Source: Siphlonurus alternatus
Lineage: Eukaryota > Arthropoda > Insecta > Ephemeroptera > Siphlonuridae
Length of the DNA: 64,000 nucleotides
Direction of reading: 5' to 3'
Assembly (NCBI GenBank): GCA_949825025.1
Contig: OX463786.1
Span: forward strand, 11,832,387-11,896,386
The notes under the pieces were generated by a model. That model ran no database searches and was not told the origin of the DNA. It saw nothing but the letters and a program-made list of their open reading frames with translations. Each line of letters opens with the position of its first letter. The first letter of the stretch is position 1. Below are positions 1-11,799 of this stretch, piece by piece. The position numbers were made by a program, and so were the translations under genes.

Positions 1-396
1 ATCGCATTTACATGTAAAGACCAATCCAAACTTTCATTAATGTGTAGACCAAGAAACTTAACAGACTCTGCTCTTTTAATTGTTTTTCCGGCTAATTGCA
101 ACAAATAACTATTCAAAGGGATTTGTCTAGGGGAATGAAATTGGATGTATTCGGTTTTAGTTGAATTTAATATTAGCTTATTATTTGTACACCATGTATG
201 TACCTCTTCAATAGTAAGTTTAATCTTACGAATTAATTCATCTTCGGCTTCTGCTGTGATTATAGCTGTAATATCATCAGCATACTTTACTAATACCGCA
301 TTCTTGACATGATCTGATAAGTCATTTGTTCCTGTATTAAACAATGTGGCTGACATTTTTCCTCCTTGAGGAATTCCAAGTGTAATCGGTAAATAT
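1..396 (-). mobile_element. Non-LTR retrotransposon reverse transcriptase fragment
   Basis: Read on the minus strand, an uninterrupted frame of about 130 codons runs off the left edge of the window. It contains GIPQGG (the conserved G(I/V)PQG block of reverse transcriptases), then about 35 residues later YADD, the catalytic aspartate pair, followed by a stretch ending KFLGLHIN, typical of the region after the palm in LINE enzymes. A TAA lies immediately upstream of the GIPQGG block (near 400), so the copy is 5' truncated or broken. A MITE begins about 30 bp further on. The frame is intact over what is visible, so the insertion may be fairly recent. The clade (Jockey, I or other) cannot be settled from this piece. 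Confidence 0.9.
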
Positions 397-424
397 TAAT
401 TGGTTACTATATTAAATATTAATT

Positions 425-553
425 AGTACACTCCTCGCCTCAGAAAATTTCCCTCTTGCAGCCTTGTTAATCACCATGCCTTGTGTTATTCTTATACGAG
501 GCATGGTGATTAACAAGGCCGCAAAAAGAAGTTTTTCGATTCCTAAGTTTACA
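425..553. mobile_element. Hairpin MITE family A, copy 1
   Basis: Imperfect palindrome of about 125 bp. The left arm runs GTACACTCCTCGCCTCAGAA to GCCTTGTTAATCACCATGCC; after a short loop containing TTATTCTTA the right arm reads GGCATGGTGATTAACAAGGC. The outer right end is degenerate. The same element occurs at 2534, 11800 and 63067. Confidence 0.8.
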
Positions 554-1218
554 TGATTCTAAAAAAATTCAATCAAACTCAGGCTATGTTTATAGTGACT
601 TTATACCTTATACTAATAATTTTTTACATTAGAAACATTGTAATTTTATGCAAAGATAATTTGTTAAATATTTTCTTATATAGCATTAAATTTTGTTGTA
701 ATCATATCTATTATTTACTTAGTTTACTTGATGGACTTATTCTGCTTACATAAAATACATAAAATGTATTGATAATTTTAATAAGCAAAAAATTAACAGC
801 AAACAAAAAATATACTATATATAATTATACAACTGACACCAAAAGAGTACCACAGCATTACTTATAAATATTAATATGAAAATGTTGTTTATTAAATAAT
901 TTAAGTCTCTCAACACTAATCTTCCGGTGTTCTAATTACTGTAATCAACAAATATATAAGTACTAAGATATCAATACCGCACATGTATTGAATAAATAGC
1001 CATTCATTTAGCAACGTCGTATAAATAGCGTAAGTCCTAGCAGTAGTGGCTGTATATTTTTTTATTTATATCAGAGAGTTCTCAAGTACTATAATGCCTT
1101 TCATCTCTAGACTCCTGCTAATTTGTGGCTATTACACTACACTCAATGTAGTGAATTAAGACAAGAGATAAACTTGGAATATCTCAATATTTCTTTCAAA
1201 GACTCTAAATTTATCCTT
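554..1218. other. AT-rich intergenic, no gene seen
   Basis: A 66-codon open frame here is hydrophobic and AT-driven, without coding character. No other structure seen. Confidence 0.6.
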
Positions 1219-1494
1219 TTAAATTACTGAGTGGTAACATTTTAACTTTCTCGAAGTGTAAATCGCCTTGATGATGACTCATACTCATTAGATGCTTTCT
1301 CAAATTGTTAAATTTACATGTAATTATCATTAAATTAGTGAGCGTTAACATTCCCCCAAAGTGTACATCGCTTTGATAGTGACTCATACTGTAGACATCC
1401 CTCAAATGGTTAAATTTACATGTAATTATCATTAAACCAGTGAAAATTCCAGCTTTACCAAAGTTTACCATCGCCTTGATTGTGACTCCGACTT
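1219..1494. repeat. Tandem repeat, about 101-112 bp unit, 2.6 copies
   Basis: Two full units and a partial third (from about 1219, 1331 and 1432). Shared blocks are TTAAATTTACATGTAATTAT, AAAGTGTACATCG and TTGATNGTGACTCATACT. Units differ by substitutions and a short indel, so this is an old local duplication. An open minus-strand frame through the array is a by-product of the repetition. Confidence 0.75.
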
Positions 1495-2061
1495 ACTTCC
1501 ACACACTGCAGTAACGGCCTCTCTGCATACATATATAGCCTGTAATAGCCTCAGGATATATTGTACATGTGCATGGTTCACAAACCATAATCACGCCTTT
1601 GATTAGCCTATTGAACGTTTTATACCTGCAATATTTAATGTATAAAATCATCATGCAGAGTTTTTATCAAATAATTTTAATAGATTTGAAAAAATTAAAA
1701 AAAATTGTTTTATTTTATTTTAATTTTTGCAATTAAATTAAATTTTACATATTTTTTTAATGATATAATATATTTATTACATTACTAATAAAAATTAAAA
1801 TACATACAATTTTGAATTATAATTAATTATAAATAAAATTAAACGTTTACAAGTGATATGAGCGCGAGAGAGCAATTATATACACTCGCGCGACGCACAT
1901 ATAGCCCTGGATATAAATCATACTGTAAATCAATGTTTTTGAATTTGAAACAGTGAAAAAATTGGAAATTAAACTAAAAAAAAACATGTTCTGTAAGATT
2001 TTTTATTGAAGTCCAAAATATGCCAGTTCATTTTTATAGCAATATAACTATGGCCAATTGG
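1495..2061. other. AT-rich spacer, no gene seen
   Basis: Mostly low-complexity A/T. A short CG-containing patch (about 1861-1905) has alternating GCGAGAG and CTCGCGCG, with no recognisable feature. Confidence 0.5.
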
Positions 2062-2245
2062 TCCATTGATAACAGTAGAGGCGCTGACTAACATTTTTCA
2101 CGGTTCCCTCAGTCTTACCTCATATCAGCGAATACTAGCACGCGTAACAGGCTGTGGCCACCATCCTTTCCCTCACTTATCCCTACCTACATATTACCTC
2201 GCTTTGAGTTCCAAGCTCACAGGGGTGTATCCTTGTAAAAAAAAA
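2062..2245 (+). mobile_element. SINE copy, 5' truncated, central body
   Basis: Carries the body shared with the copies at 25.5, 40.0 and 62.0 kb: a leader like GGTCCATTGATAACAGTAGA, then CACGGTTCCCTCAGTCTTAC, GGCTGTGGCCACCATCC and a final TACCTCGCTTTGAGTTCCAA. It ends in an A-rich tail (about 2238-2260). The head is missing. Open frames across it are shadows of the repeat. Confidence 0.7.
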
Positions 2246-2533
2246 TATGTAAATAAAAAGGTTGTATCAATTCCTAGATATGACATTTTCAACGGTCGAC
2301 AGCATATTATATAGCATCATAACAGAACCAGTTACTTCATATATGACATTTTCAACTACCAACAATGTACCACGTCACAACGGTATCAGTTTCCTGGCAA
2401 CCGTCAAATGTAATTTCATATCTCTAATATACGCCCACCAAGACCACCAACTTTTTGTTTTACGCTCAGCAATTCCGGTCATGATAAACTAGATTCTCAT
2501 TCATGAAATTCAGTACCGAACTCGTGTCACCAA
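2246..2533. other. Spacer between repeats
   Basis: Contains ATATGACATTTTCAAC twice as a short direct repeat (near 2278 and 2341). Otherwise nothing recognised. Confidence 0.4.
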
Positions 2534-2667
2534 ATGTACACTTGTCGCCTTGGAAAATTTACCACTTGCAGCCTTGTTAATCGCCATGCATGCTCTATGT
2601 TATTCTTACGGGGCATGGTGACTAACAAGGCTGCAGAAGGGAAATTTTCCGAGGCGACGACTGTACA
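2534..2667. mobile_element. Hairpin MITE family A, copy 2 (best preserved)
   Basis: Near-complete palindrome bounded by TGTACACTTGTCGCCTTGGA and, at the other end, TCCGAGGCGACGACTGTACA. The arms pair along most of their length around a short centre containing TTATTCTTACG. There is no coding capacity. Confidence 0.85.
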
Positions 2668-3277
2668 ACTAGGGACACTAAGAACGTTAGCCCTGTCTCA
2701 TTTGGTTAATACGGTACAAAAACAGGCCTATTCATAGCAAAATTTAAATTCGCCTTGTCTTCCGATGCATAATTATTAATTATGCCTAATTTTTGAACCT
2801 TGTCTTATGTAGATAATTATTTTTGATGTTTTTTTTTTTACTTTAAATAATCATAAACATTCGAGAGTGATATAGAATAATTAGAGTTAACATTACAGTA
2901 TTTTAAGCCCTGTCTTTCTGCATGCACTCGAAGTGCTTATGTAAATCGAGTTCAGAAAACTTACACATTTCATGAAGATTTACAAATAGAATTAATATTT
3001 CATACTTCTCAGAAATAAAGACCATTATTTTTATTTTATTATTTCAATCGTAAATACATATAACAATATACACAAACAATAGTTAGGTTAAAAATAGCAC
3101 GTAAAGCAACAAAAAGGTACCAAAACACAAAAATGACAGCTACCCCTGTTATTATACTGTAAACACAATTAATGTAATACATAATAATTTGACTGGCTGA
3201 CTGAATTACTGCTAGACTTATAAAATTCATAAAAATATTATTGCTTACATGAGTATGGAACTTTTACAAAGCCATAT
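2668..3277. other. AT-rich spacer, no gene seen
   Basis: Low-complexity A/T sequence with short chance frames only. Confidence 0.5.
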
Positions 3278-3488
3278 AGTATAATTAATTTAATATTCCT
3301 TCCGGAAGTAGCCGGAAATGTGAAGTTAGCAGCTCTTTTTTTTTTTTTTTTTTTTTTTTGTTATTCAGTTTTGAAACAGAGTTAAAGTAAAAGTACTGTA
3401 TACATGTGCTAAATTGTAACACTGAAATACGAATCCTCACACACTTCCGGCTACTTCCGGAGGGAGTGTCATGTAAATTGGACTGTAG
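3278..3488. mobile_element. MITE family F (CCGGAAGTAGCCGGAA ends), copy 1
   Basis: Ends are inverted: TTCCGGAAGTAGCCGGAAAT on the left and TTCCGGCTACTTCCGGAGGG on the right, then the terminus GACTGTAG. The interior holds a poly-T run (about 3338-3359) and is not palindromic. The same layout recurs at 45400 and, damaged, at 42298. Confidence 0.75.
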
Positions 3489-3790
3489 CTTACTGTTTAT
3501 TATTATGTATTTGATTCTCTGTGCCCCCCAATGTCACCTCTTCATGTCTCTCTTCCCACGAGTCTAACATATCGTCCTTCGTCACTTGAAATTTACCCTC
3601 CGTCGTTTCATACGAGTACTCGTTCGTTGAAATCGGAGACTTCATGAAGATAATATACAGAAATAATATTGAAGTGAATGCTACGTAATATCAGAGATCT
3701 TATAGTGTACAATGTAAGATCTTTGGTAATATTTTGAAGTAAATAGACTTAAGGTAGAGATAACACGGATCAGCTGGCCCAATGGTAAAA
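3489..3790. other. Spacer, no gene seen
   Basis: Moderately GC-richer around 3525-3640 but without a convincing open frame or splice structure. Confidence 0.4.
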
Positions 3791-4080
3791 AAATCCCATT
3801 GATAAAAATTATGAAAAAAATTCGAAATGTTCTCCTTTACATCCCCTATCAGTAGGTAAAATATCAGGTATACAAAAACGAGCTAGTTTTCGAGTTACGA
3901 ATTTTTAAAGTTGACTACTTTAACATGGAGAAATGGAACTTCCATGTTAAATTAGCCAACTTTAAAAATTAATAACTCGAAAACTAGCTCGTTTTTGTAT
4001 ACCTGATATTTTACCTACTGATAGGGGATGTAGAGGAGAACATTTTAAATTTTTTTCACAATTTTTATGAATGGGATTTA
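3791..4080. mobile_element. Palindromic foldback element, about 290 bp
   Basis: Long inverted repeat. The left arm from AAATCCCATTGATAAAAATT through CCCCTATCAGTAGGTAAAAT and GAGCTAGTTTTCGAGTTACG to TTAAAGTTG is matched by the right arm TAACTCGAAAACTAGCTCGT, ATTTTACCTACTGATAGGGG and AATGGGATTTA. The arms are about 120 bp with few mismatches and about 40 bp between. The other copies of this family are not in the window. Confidence 0.8.
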
Positions 4081-7000
4081 TGAAATGCATGGTAAGGTCC
4101 GTTTTTTATAAATAAAAACATTCCTTAAGAACCTTAGTTATTAAATAGAGAAGTTTTTGAAAATAAGAATCCTGTTTTTTTTTTAAGCAATAAATGATTA
4201 ATAGTGAAAAATAGTCTGATTTTGCACTTTTTTTTAACATGCATCAGATGGAATTTTATATTTAAAATTATCTGGAAAATTATGCTGGTGAGGTACTTAA
4301 AAAAAATTGTATGATGTAGAAGGAGGTCTAAAAAAAATAAATCAAAAAACTTTTTTCATTGTAAAAAGTTCAACATTCCTACACACTCATTTTTGATCAC
4401 TCTAATTATAACTAGAACATTTTGAATAACATACTTTCGACAGAGAATATTTTTACAAGCCTTTCTATTACATGTAAAATAAAAAATTAGCGGAAACCGT
4501 CCAATGTATAATATACGACTATTAAAAACGTTCCACACTTTTTTAGCGTGCGAGCAATTTCTTTCATTCTCTCATGACCGTCTTGTTATTTATATTAGTT
4601 TGTTGTTGGACACATTGTTATGAAACTCCCAGTGTTGCGTGCAAAATAACATCTACTACATTCATGTATTGTTATCACTTTCAAAGTGGCGGCAATTTTA
4701 AAATGACTTCTAATAAAAATAAACGTCGTTTGTTGTACTTGTTAATATTAGTAAGCAGTGGATTGACATTTCCCAAGTCTAAATTACCTAAGATTCCTGT
4801 ATCTGTGATATAGTTCTTGTGCACTATGATTATTTTGTTGTTTTTTTGTTTTTTTTTTTGCTTTTGGCTGTTTGTTATTTTAATTAATGATACCTCGTCT
4901 ATGTACAACCTAAACGATTAAATAAAAAAAGTGAATTTGAATCAACACCCAACTTGATCAGTAAATGACAAAGATTATCAAAGTTGTCTATGTCTTATGG
5001 TTAGAAAGTTGATCAGTTTCTGAAGATGATGATTTTCCCGCGATGGTAGTACCAGTGTCACATATTAATATAAGCCACATTAAGCGGTGCATAGCCTGCA
5101 TAGAGGTTTCAAGTAAGCTGATTTTGCGATGTTCCCACCGTCCTATATATCCAAAAATCCTAGAAAAGTGATTCAAAATCAACAGTAGCATCCCTAAATT
5201 GGGGGGGGGGGTTAAAATTGCTTGTTTTAATATTTATTGTAAAAAATTTATTTTAATTTTCTAACATGATGGCTTATGGGCAAGGGGGGGGGGGGAGGAA
5301 GTCCAGGAACACTTGAACCTCCTCTATTGGTGAACTCGTACTAAGCACCAAATGCTATATAATACGTTTTATACATTCATTAAAATGATCTCATTAGTGC
5401 AAAGACTGCAAAGAATTAATTTTTAAATTTTCGTAGGTGATCAAATTTCCTTATAATTCTCTATTGTATAATCAATTAATAAAAGTGTTAATTTAATATG
5501 CATAATATCACAGGATAATAATACATTAGATATAATTATTCTATTTAAAGGCCTGTTAATGAATGCCATTGTTATATTAATAGTGTAACTAAATATCACA
5601 GCTTTCAATTAATCTTAAGTAATTATAAAAAATGAAATTATTAAAAGCTAATTTATTAATCTTATTTTAGATAATAATGTAATCAACAACACCGAAAAAA
5701 TTTGACGTGAAAGTATTAATTATTTAAATTTTTGATGCATGACAAAATAATTAAATTTTACTTAATAATATCAAAACTTTTTAAATTTTCTAAAAAAGTT
5801 TGAAATAAAAGTTATGATGTTTACATTCAGAATTAAATTTAAGTATATACCTTATAGTAGACTGTTATAAAATAATGAGGTCAGTATATAGTAATTCACA
5901 GAATCATAGAAACTAAGTCAGTAAATTATATTGAGGAAATATAATGTAAATCAGAATTGACAGATGCATTCATTCTAAACATAAAAGTTCACAGGTCCAT
6001 ATTATCAATACATAAATCGTGCATATAGCTTGCTCTACTAAAAATTGACAGTGAAACATTTGGCTTGAGGCTGAGATATTTGTATTGGTGCATTCTGAAG
6101 AGAGAAAGAATATAAAAATGTCTTCAGTTTATCTGAAATTTAAAAGTTAGTATCTTTTAAAAAAAGCTAAAGATATTTTTTGTAACTATACTACAAATAG
6201 TTACTGTTAATGTATTTAAACTCAAATGCATTGCATATTAATATAATTTCATTCATCATTATATATTATATACTATAGGTAAACAGAAATTAATACTCTT
6301 TAGGCTTGAATGTTAGAATATCATAATTTAAATTTATTATTATTATTATACCTTTAACGATTGATCTTGCAGGAACATTGAGTCATAAAACGTTATAAGA
6401 GCTATAAAAATATTTCTATCAGAAGTAATCAAATGAAATACATTTATCAAAATATTGAAAATTTTATAAAACTTGAAATGAATGAATTAATTAATTTATC
6501 CATAATATGGCATTTCTGTATTGAATCCAATAAACAAATCAAATCAATCAAATAGGAATACTGAATCATTTAAAACTGTCTTTAAGATTTTTTGCAAGCT
6601 TATTGTTTGAGCAAATAAAAGTGGGTGATAATAATTATAATTATATTGTAACTTAATTACCCCTATTAAAAGATTTCACATTAATTTTTATGTTTTTATT
6701 ACTCGCTACTATAAATTTACAGTTAAATTACATACAGCATACATAAATATTAACTAAATGTCATTCACATGTCATAATATTACTATACATTAGCAGATAT
6801 TACAAAATGTTGTAAATATTTCTATACAAAATATAATTTTCAAATAAAATAGAATTGAATACAGTACAGATTTTGATGGTATAAAAATATACAGTTGTAC
6901 CAATAGGTCAAAATAATATTAAAATCTGCAATGTCAGAGATTAAAAGATATTGCAATCTGAATCTAACGGATACAATACAGAGGTATATGTAGAGATATT

Positions 7001-7779
7001 TTGTCTTCATATAGGATGCAACAACACATATTTAATTCTTTAAAGTGAAAACTATATGTATTTTAACATGTGTTTAAAGCAAAGACAAATCTGTTTGATA
7101 TGTAATAAAATTCAACTCATTGTCAGTATAATCTACATATGGATTATGGTACTGATTATACAAAATTTGAAATATACAGTATAAATTATACATTATTATA
7201 TTTAATTATATGAACACCATATACAAACCCAAAGACAATAACATTGTTTATTAAGTGTGAAATAAAAATATTTTATAAAACAGGTGTTATAATTTGCCTG
7301 AAAAACTAAATTTGATAACCAAAATAAATTTAAATTTCTAGTTATTAGATTCAAATTATATTCTAATTTTCGCAAACCATTTATTTTTTCTTACATGTAT
7401 TTTCAAGTCACTTTTACATTATATTATGGAATTGAAGTTTTTTTTCAAATTCTTGTAAAAGAAAGGATTGAATGGTGTAAAACTCCCTTTACTCTATTTT
7501 GCAAGCACTATAAATTCTTGATAACTTATTTAATTTTGCATTTGATATTCTCATGCGTATAATTTAACTTAAAAACAGAATTGGATAACTGATACCAATT
7601 TAAAAACTTCATAACATTTGCATTATAAACTAACAGGTGCTACAATAGTACCATAAGTTACGACTAAAAAAAACTGGTATTGTAACTAATAATAGAAAAT
7701 TATTAACAATATTCATTGGTTCAAAGGTCAAAGAAATAAAGAAACTGCAGTGTTAACGATTAATAGATAAATACAGGTG
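4081..7779. other. 3.7 kb AT-rich intergenic DNA
   Basis: No gene, RNA or known repeat identified. Two G homopolymers (about 5200-5210 and 5285-5294) stand out. Open frames of 60-79 codons around 4.4-5.2 kb have AT-driven composition and overlap on both strands, so I treat them as chance. Confidence 0.6.
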
Positions 7780-7829
7780 CACATATATTTTGACACCACC
7801 GCATAATGTAGCGGAAGAAGAGGATATTT

Positions 7830-7921
7830 TTAGTAGCGCAGTGGGCCAACAATCTTCTGTGCAACTTGCTGGCTATAACGGGACATCAAAGCTGCTGATC
7901 TGAGAGGGGTCAGCCAGCGAG
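7830..7921 (-). CDS. Possible terminal coding exon on minus strand
   Basis: A GC-rich patch (7830-7965) sits in otherwise A/T DNA. On the minus strand, after a candidate acceptor CTCCTCCTCAG, 29 codons of balanced composition (RWLTPLRSAALMSRYS and onward) run to a TAA at 7830-7832. However, a second minus-strand frame also reads open for 30 codons to a TAG, so the frame is not decided. No upstream exon was found to join it. It could instead be untranslated or a non-coding RNA exon. I do not recognise the peptide. Confidence 0.25.
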
Positions 7922-7979
7922 CTGAGGAGGAGCCGCCCAAACAACCTGCTGTCTTTTAGCCTCAGGGTATACGTAACAA

Positions 7980-9214
7980 TAATATTATATAGTAGGTAGT
8001 AACAATATGGTAAGCTGGTATTATAAGATACAATTTTCTATATGTTCAAGCAAAATATTTTGGATAAAATAAATCAATTTAAAAGAATATTACAAACAAG
8101 ATGATTTTTGTAATTAAAGTGGTGTTTTTTTAATTAAAATATATAAGTAACAACATGACAATGGCTGGTATTTTAATCTGTTTGCATAGAAAATATTAGG
8201 CAAATTTTGTTAATTCTAGTAAATGAAGAAAATCGATTAAAAAAATATAAAACCAAGATTCTGGGTGGATTAACTACTGTTTAATGATTAACAGACTTTA
8301 AAGTACAGATTTTTTTCTGCATAAACATGTTCAGTTTGTAAAATATACAAAAATTAAATATTGAAAATGAAAAAAAAAAAAAATTAAGATAGAAAATTCT
8401 TAATTGGTTTAAATATCATTTCATTAATACAATAAAAGAAACATTTTTTTTTATTTAGTTTTTAAATAAATATTTTATTAAAAAATAATGTTTTTTTATT
8501 GACGCGTATTGTACAGTAAAAAAAAATATTGTACATTAGTAAATTCTTTACAGAAAAATAATAACAAGGGAGTTTATAATTAATTGTAATAACCATTATT
8601 GTAATGATGTGATGGTTTAAAAAAAAATCACTTCAAAGGCACTGGAAATATCTGGCATATATAAACATTGCAAATATAATTTTAAAATTAATGGAATGTT
8701 AAAAAGTATTCCTACAAAAGTAACAAAATTGTAATATTGTTAACATTTGTTTTCAAGAAAGAAAGAAATTAATATTGTTATTAGTTCCAAATCATTGTTG
8801 TTGCTATTATTATTTGAGAAGCGTAGTGGCATATTTCCGTTCGTGAAATGTCGAAGCTAAATCATCGCTAGGCGGTACTTTTGCAAAGGTGAAGGGGTGT
8901 TCTCAGAATTTTCAACAACTGTTCTCTATATATTTAATTATGTATTGAATCTATTGAGGAATCAATTGTATATTATAAAGAAAATTTGTAATCAATTAAG
9001 TTTATAACAATAGAATTGATAAATTAAATTAGACATTTCACGAAAATGTACGAATTATGTTAAAAAATAATATATCGGTGACTTTTAGACAAAAAATACG
9101 TATGATGATAACTTAAACTTATAATTTATTATTTAGAAAAATATTTATATTATTTGTATAATATATCGCCAATAAACATTAGAATGTAATAAAATTTTCA
9201 GGTGTATACATCTA
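7980..9214. other. AT-rich intergenic, no gene seen
   Basis: A small GC-richer patch at about 8820-8915 lacks clear splice signals. Nothing else recognised. Confidence 0.5.
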
Positions 9215-9374
9215 TAAAGCCGGTATTACACGATACAATTTTTCTAACTATTGCATACAATTTTTCCTTACAAGAAAATTTCATTTCCATACAAACATAT
9301 GGAGTTCAAATTTTCTTGTACGGAAGAATTGTATTCAATAGTTAGAAAAATTGTATCGTGTAATACCGGCTTAA
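9215..9374. mobile_element. MITE family C (TAAGCCGGTATTACACGATA), copy 1
   Basis: Near-perfect palindrome. The left end GCCGGTATTACACGATACAA is mirrored by TTGTATCGTGTAATACCGGC at the right. Internal arms TTACAAGAAAATTTCATTTC and a matching ATTTTCTTGTACGGAAGAAT continue the pairing to the centre. About 160 bp, non-coding. Confidence 0.9.
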
Positions 9375-9520
9375 GGCTCGTTCACACATATAATTATATA
9401 TTGTACAACACGTAATTGTAATTTTTATTATAAAATTTAATTCAAAAATATTATTATATCATTATTAAAACTTTAATGCTGGTCCTACCTGTATCAAAGT
9501 AAAAGTTTTATGTAAATCAT

Positions 9521-9737
9521 AATGGAGTATTGACCTAAAAATTTTTTATTGCAGAAATGGATAGAAGGTGCAAAGTTATGCTACTCTGATTTTTTTCATA
9601 TTTTTTAGAGCCCGGCAACTATTTTTTAAAAATGATTGAAAGTACAGAAAAAGTGCCGCCTCTTGCCGCCTCTCTTAATAAAAGATAGGACCCAAAAGAG
9701 AAGTGGGTTCGAACCCGACCTCTCCAAAACTTTTTAG
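9521..9737. mobile_element. Left half of MITE family D plus tRNA T-arm-like motif
   Basis: Bases 9521-9638 match the left arm of the full family D element that follows. The next 100 bp differ from the family and include GTGGGTTCGAACCCGAC (9700-9716), which has the shape of a tRNA T-arm and RNA polymerase III B box. No complete tRNA can be folded around it. It may be a SINE relic. Confidence 0.55.
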
Positions 9738-10056
9738 CAATGGAGTATTGCCCTCAATTTTTTTTATTACAGAAATGGATAGAGGGTGAAATGTTATGCT
9801 ACCCTGATTTTTTTCAGATTTTTTAGAGCCCGGGAAGTATTTTTAAAAAAATTTTGAAATTCGTATTTGTGACGTCACGCGGCGTCAAGTCCTATCTTTT
9901 TCTTAAAGAGCGGCGTCTCGTGACGTCACAAAAAAAATTTCAATAATTTTTTAAAAATACTTCCCGGGCTCTAAAAAATCTGAAAAAAATCAGGGTAGCA
10001 TAACTTTGCACCCTCTATCCATTTCTGCAATAAAAAAATTTGAGGTCAATACTCCA
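9738..10056. mobile_element. MITE family D, full palindrome, about 320 bp
   Basis: The left arm begins CAATGGAGTATTGCCCTCAA and the right arm ends with the mirrored TTGAGGTCAATACTCCA. Arms of about 130 bp include AGAGCCCGGGAAGTATTTTT and GTGACGTCACGCGGCG near the centre. A second full copy lies at 44749. Confidence 0.88.
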
Positions 10057-10157
10057 TACTTCCCGGTCCCTAAAAAATCTGAAAAAAATCAGAGTAACAT
10101 AACTTTTCATCCTCTAACCATTTCTGCTATAAAAAAATTCGAGGTCGGTACTCTATT
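10057..10157. mobile_element. Right half of MITE family D
   Basis: Matches the right arm of the adjacent full element (TTCCCGGTCCCTAAAAAATC, AAATCAGAGTAACATAAC, AATTCGAGGTC). With 9521-9638 it could be the two halves of an older copy that received the full one. Confidence 0.7.
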
Positions 10158-11275
10158 ATGCGTTTGTTTACAGTGAAAGAAATAGCATATACTAATATTT
10201 AATTTGTGTTCAACGCATACTAATAAAGTAAGAAATATATAACATGACACTTTCGAATAAAAAGCTATTTTCTCACTAGTTGCATGTAAAATTCATTCTT
10301 TAGTAACACTTACGCTATGTTAGTAAAATATTACAAATCAAATAAAAATGTTAATTATTTTTATCATATGTATAAAAAAAATAATAGTAAAAATTTTATG
10401 AAATAAAATAAAACAGAAAAAAATATAATTTAAGTTTAAAATTTAATTTTATTCACAATTTCTAAAGAAAAATTATTAATTTTTATTAAGTATATAAATT
10501 TAATTTGCCATGTGCAATGACACATTTATGAAAATAAAATTATTGACAAGCTTTTAATTGTTGATGCTTATATAATTTTAATGTCTCTATATGGACAGGT
10601 TGTAATTAATGTACTATTAACTGAAGTAACCATTAAATATTTGTAGTAGATAATATATTATGAGTTGATATTGAAATTATATAAAGAAGTATAATTGTAC
10701 TAAACCCATATTAGGATTATTTTTAATATAATCTTGGCTAGAAATTACAGTACCTATAGAAGCTTTTGAACTAAAGAATAACAAAATAGAAATACCATAC
10801 TAATAATACTAAACTAAATCAATCCAATTACAACATAACATATTTCTTTTGTCCGTCCAAGAAAAATGTATATTTTTTTTATTTAGTGCATGCTATAAAA
10901 TCTATTCTCATTATAAATACAACAGTTATATTTTATGCATAAAATAACATTGAACATTTATTGTTAATTTTTAACGATACACACATGCATATCTGTATGT
11001 AAAAAGTTTCTCATCATAAAAAAGTAACATGTGTTTTCAAAGTTTCAATATTTACGCAGCGAGGCACGAATTATCATTAACATACTTACGTTTGTTTTTA
11101 AATGCGTAGGTCGGATTTCCTATTTGTAAATTGCTGGTTTATATTTTCACCTGGGCTTGGTTGTATTTAAAAAAAAGGTGTGTAGAGGATGAATGAAAAA
11201 GAGATTTTGGGTTTGTCGTTCAGATTATTATTAAGACTTTCATTCATGTTAATTTATGTGGTGAAAATAAACAAT
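10158..11275. other. AT-rich intergenic, no gene seen
   Basis: Very A/T-rich, with no recognised gene, RNA or repeat. Confidence 0.5.
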
Positions 11276-11707
11276 GGGTGCGATTCACAAAATATATCAC
11301 TATAGAGGACATAAAGGACCAAGAGATGGCACTGACGTCTGAAAATTTTGCTCTTTGCATCGAGGATACGGCAATACCTATAGCATGGGGAGAATCACAA
11401 AAATTATCAAATTTTTAGGAAAGAAATCACTTACGAAGTTGAAATATTTTTTTTTATATTTGTCCGAAAGTATTTGACAACTAATTATGGTGTTGTCATT
11501 TCTGTAAAATTATGCTGTGGCTGCTGACGGAGCATTTACATGATTTTACAATTTTAATCATACGCAGCAATCCTCGCCAGACGCACGTAGTTCCAGCAGT
11601 TACCACTAGGTTCGCACTAACTTTATGACGTCAATTATAAAGTTTATAAATTATAAAGTTAGACTGGTGCTAACCTGCATGGTTAAGTGAGGAGCCTGGT
11701 TAATGTC
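11276..11707. mobile_element. Degenerate MITE family E sequence
   Basis: The left end GGGTGCGATTCACAA resembles the family E terminus. From 11592 the sequence TTCCAGCAGTTACCACTAGG and, at the end, ATGGTTAAGTGAGGAGCCTG resemble the family E copies at 40725 and 63541. It includes a local inverted repeat CTAACTTTAT/ATAAAGTTAG. The middle (11300-11590) is unassigned. Confidence 0.4.
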
Positions 11708-11799
11708 CTATCGTTAACCATACTCAATGAATTATATGTTTATATTAGTTGTTCATTTATAGAATATGAAATTAATATATATAATCAATTGTCTATGAA

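Noticed and set aside
9700..9716. Functional tRNA gene
   Set aside because: Only a T-arm-like motif is present; no acceptor, D or anticodon arm folds around it.
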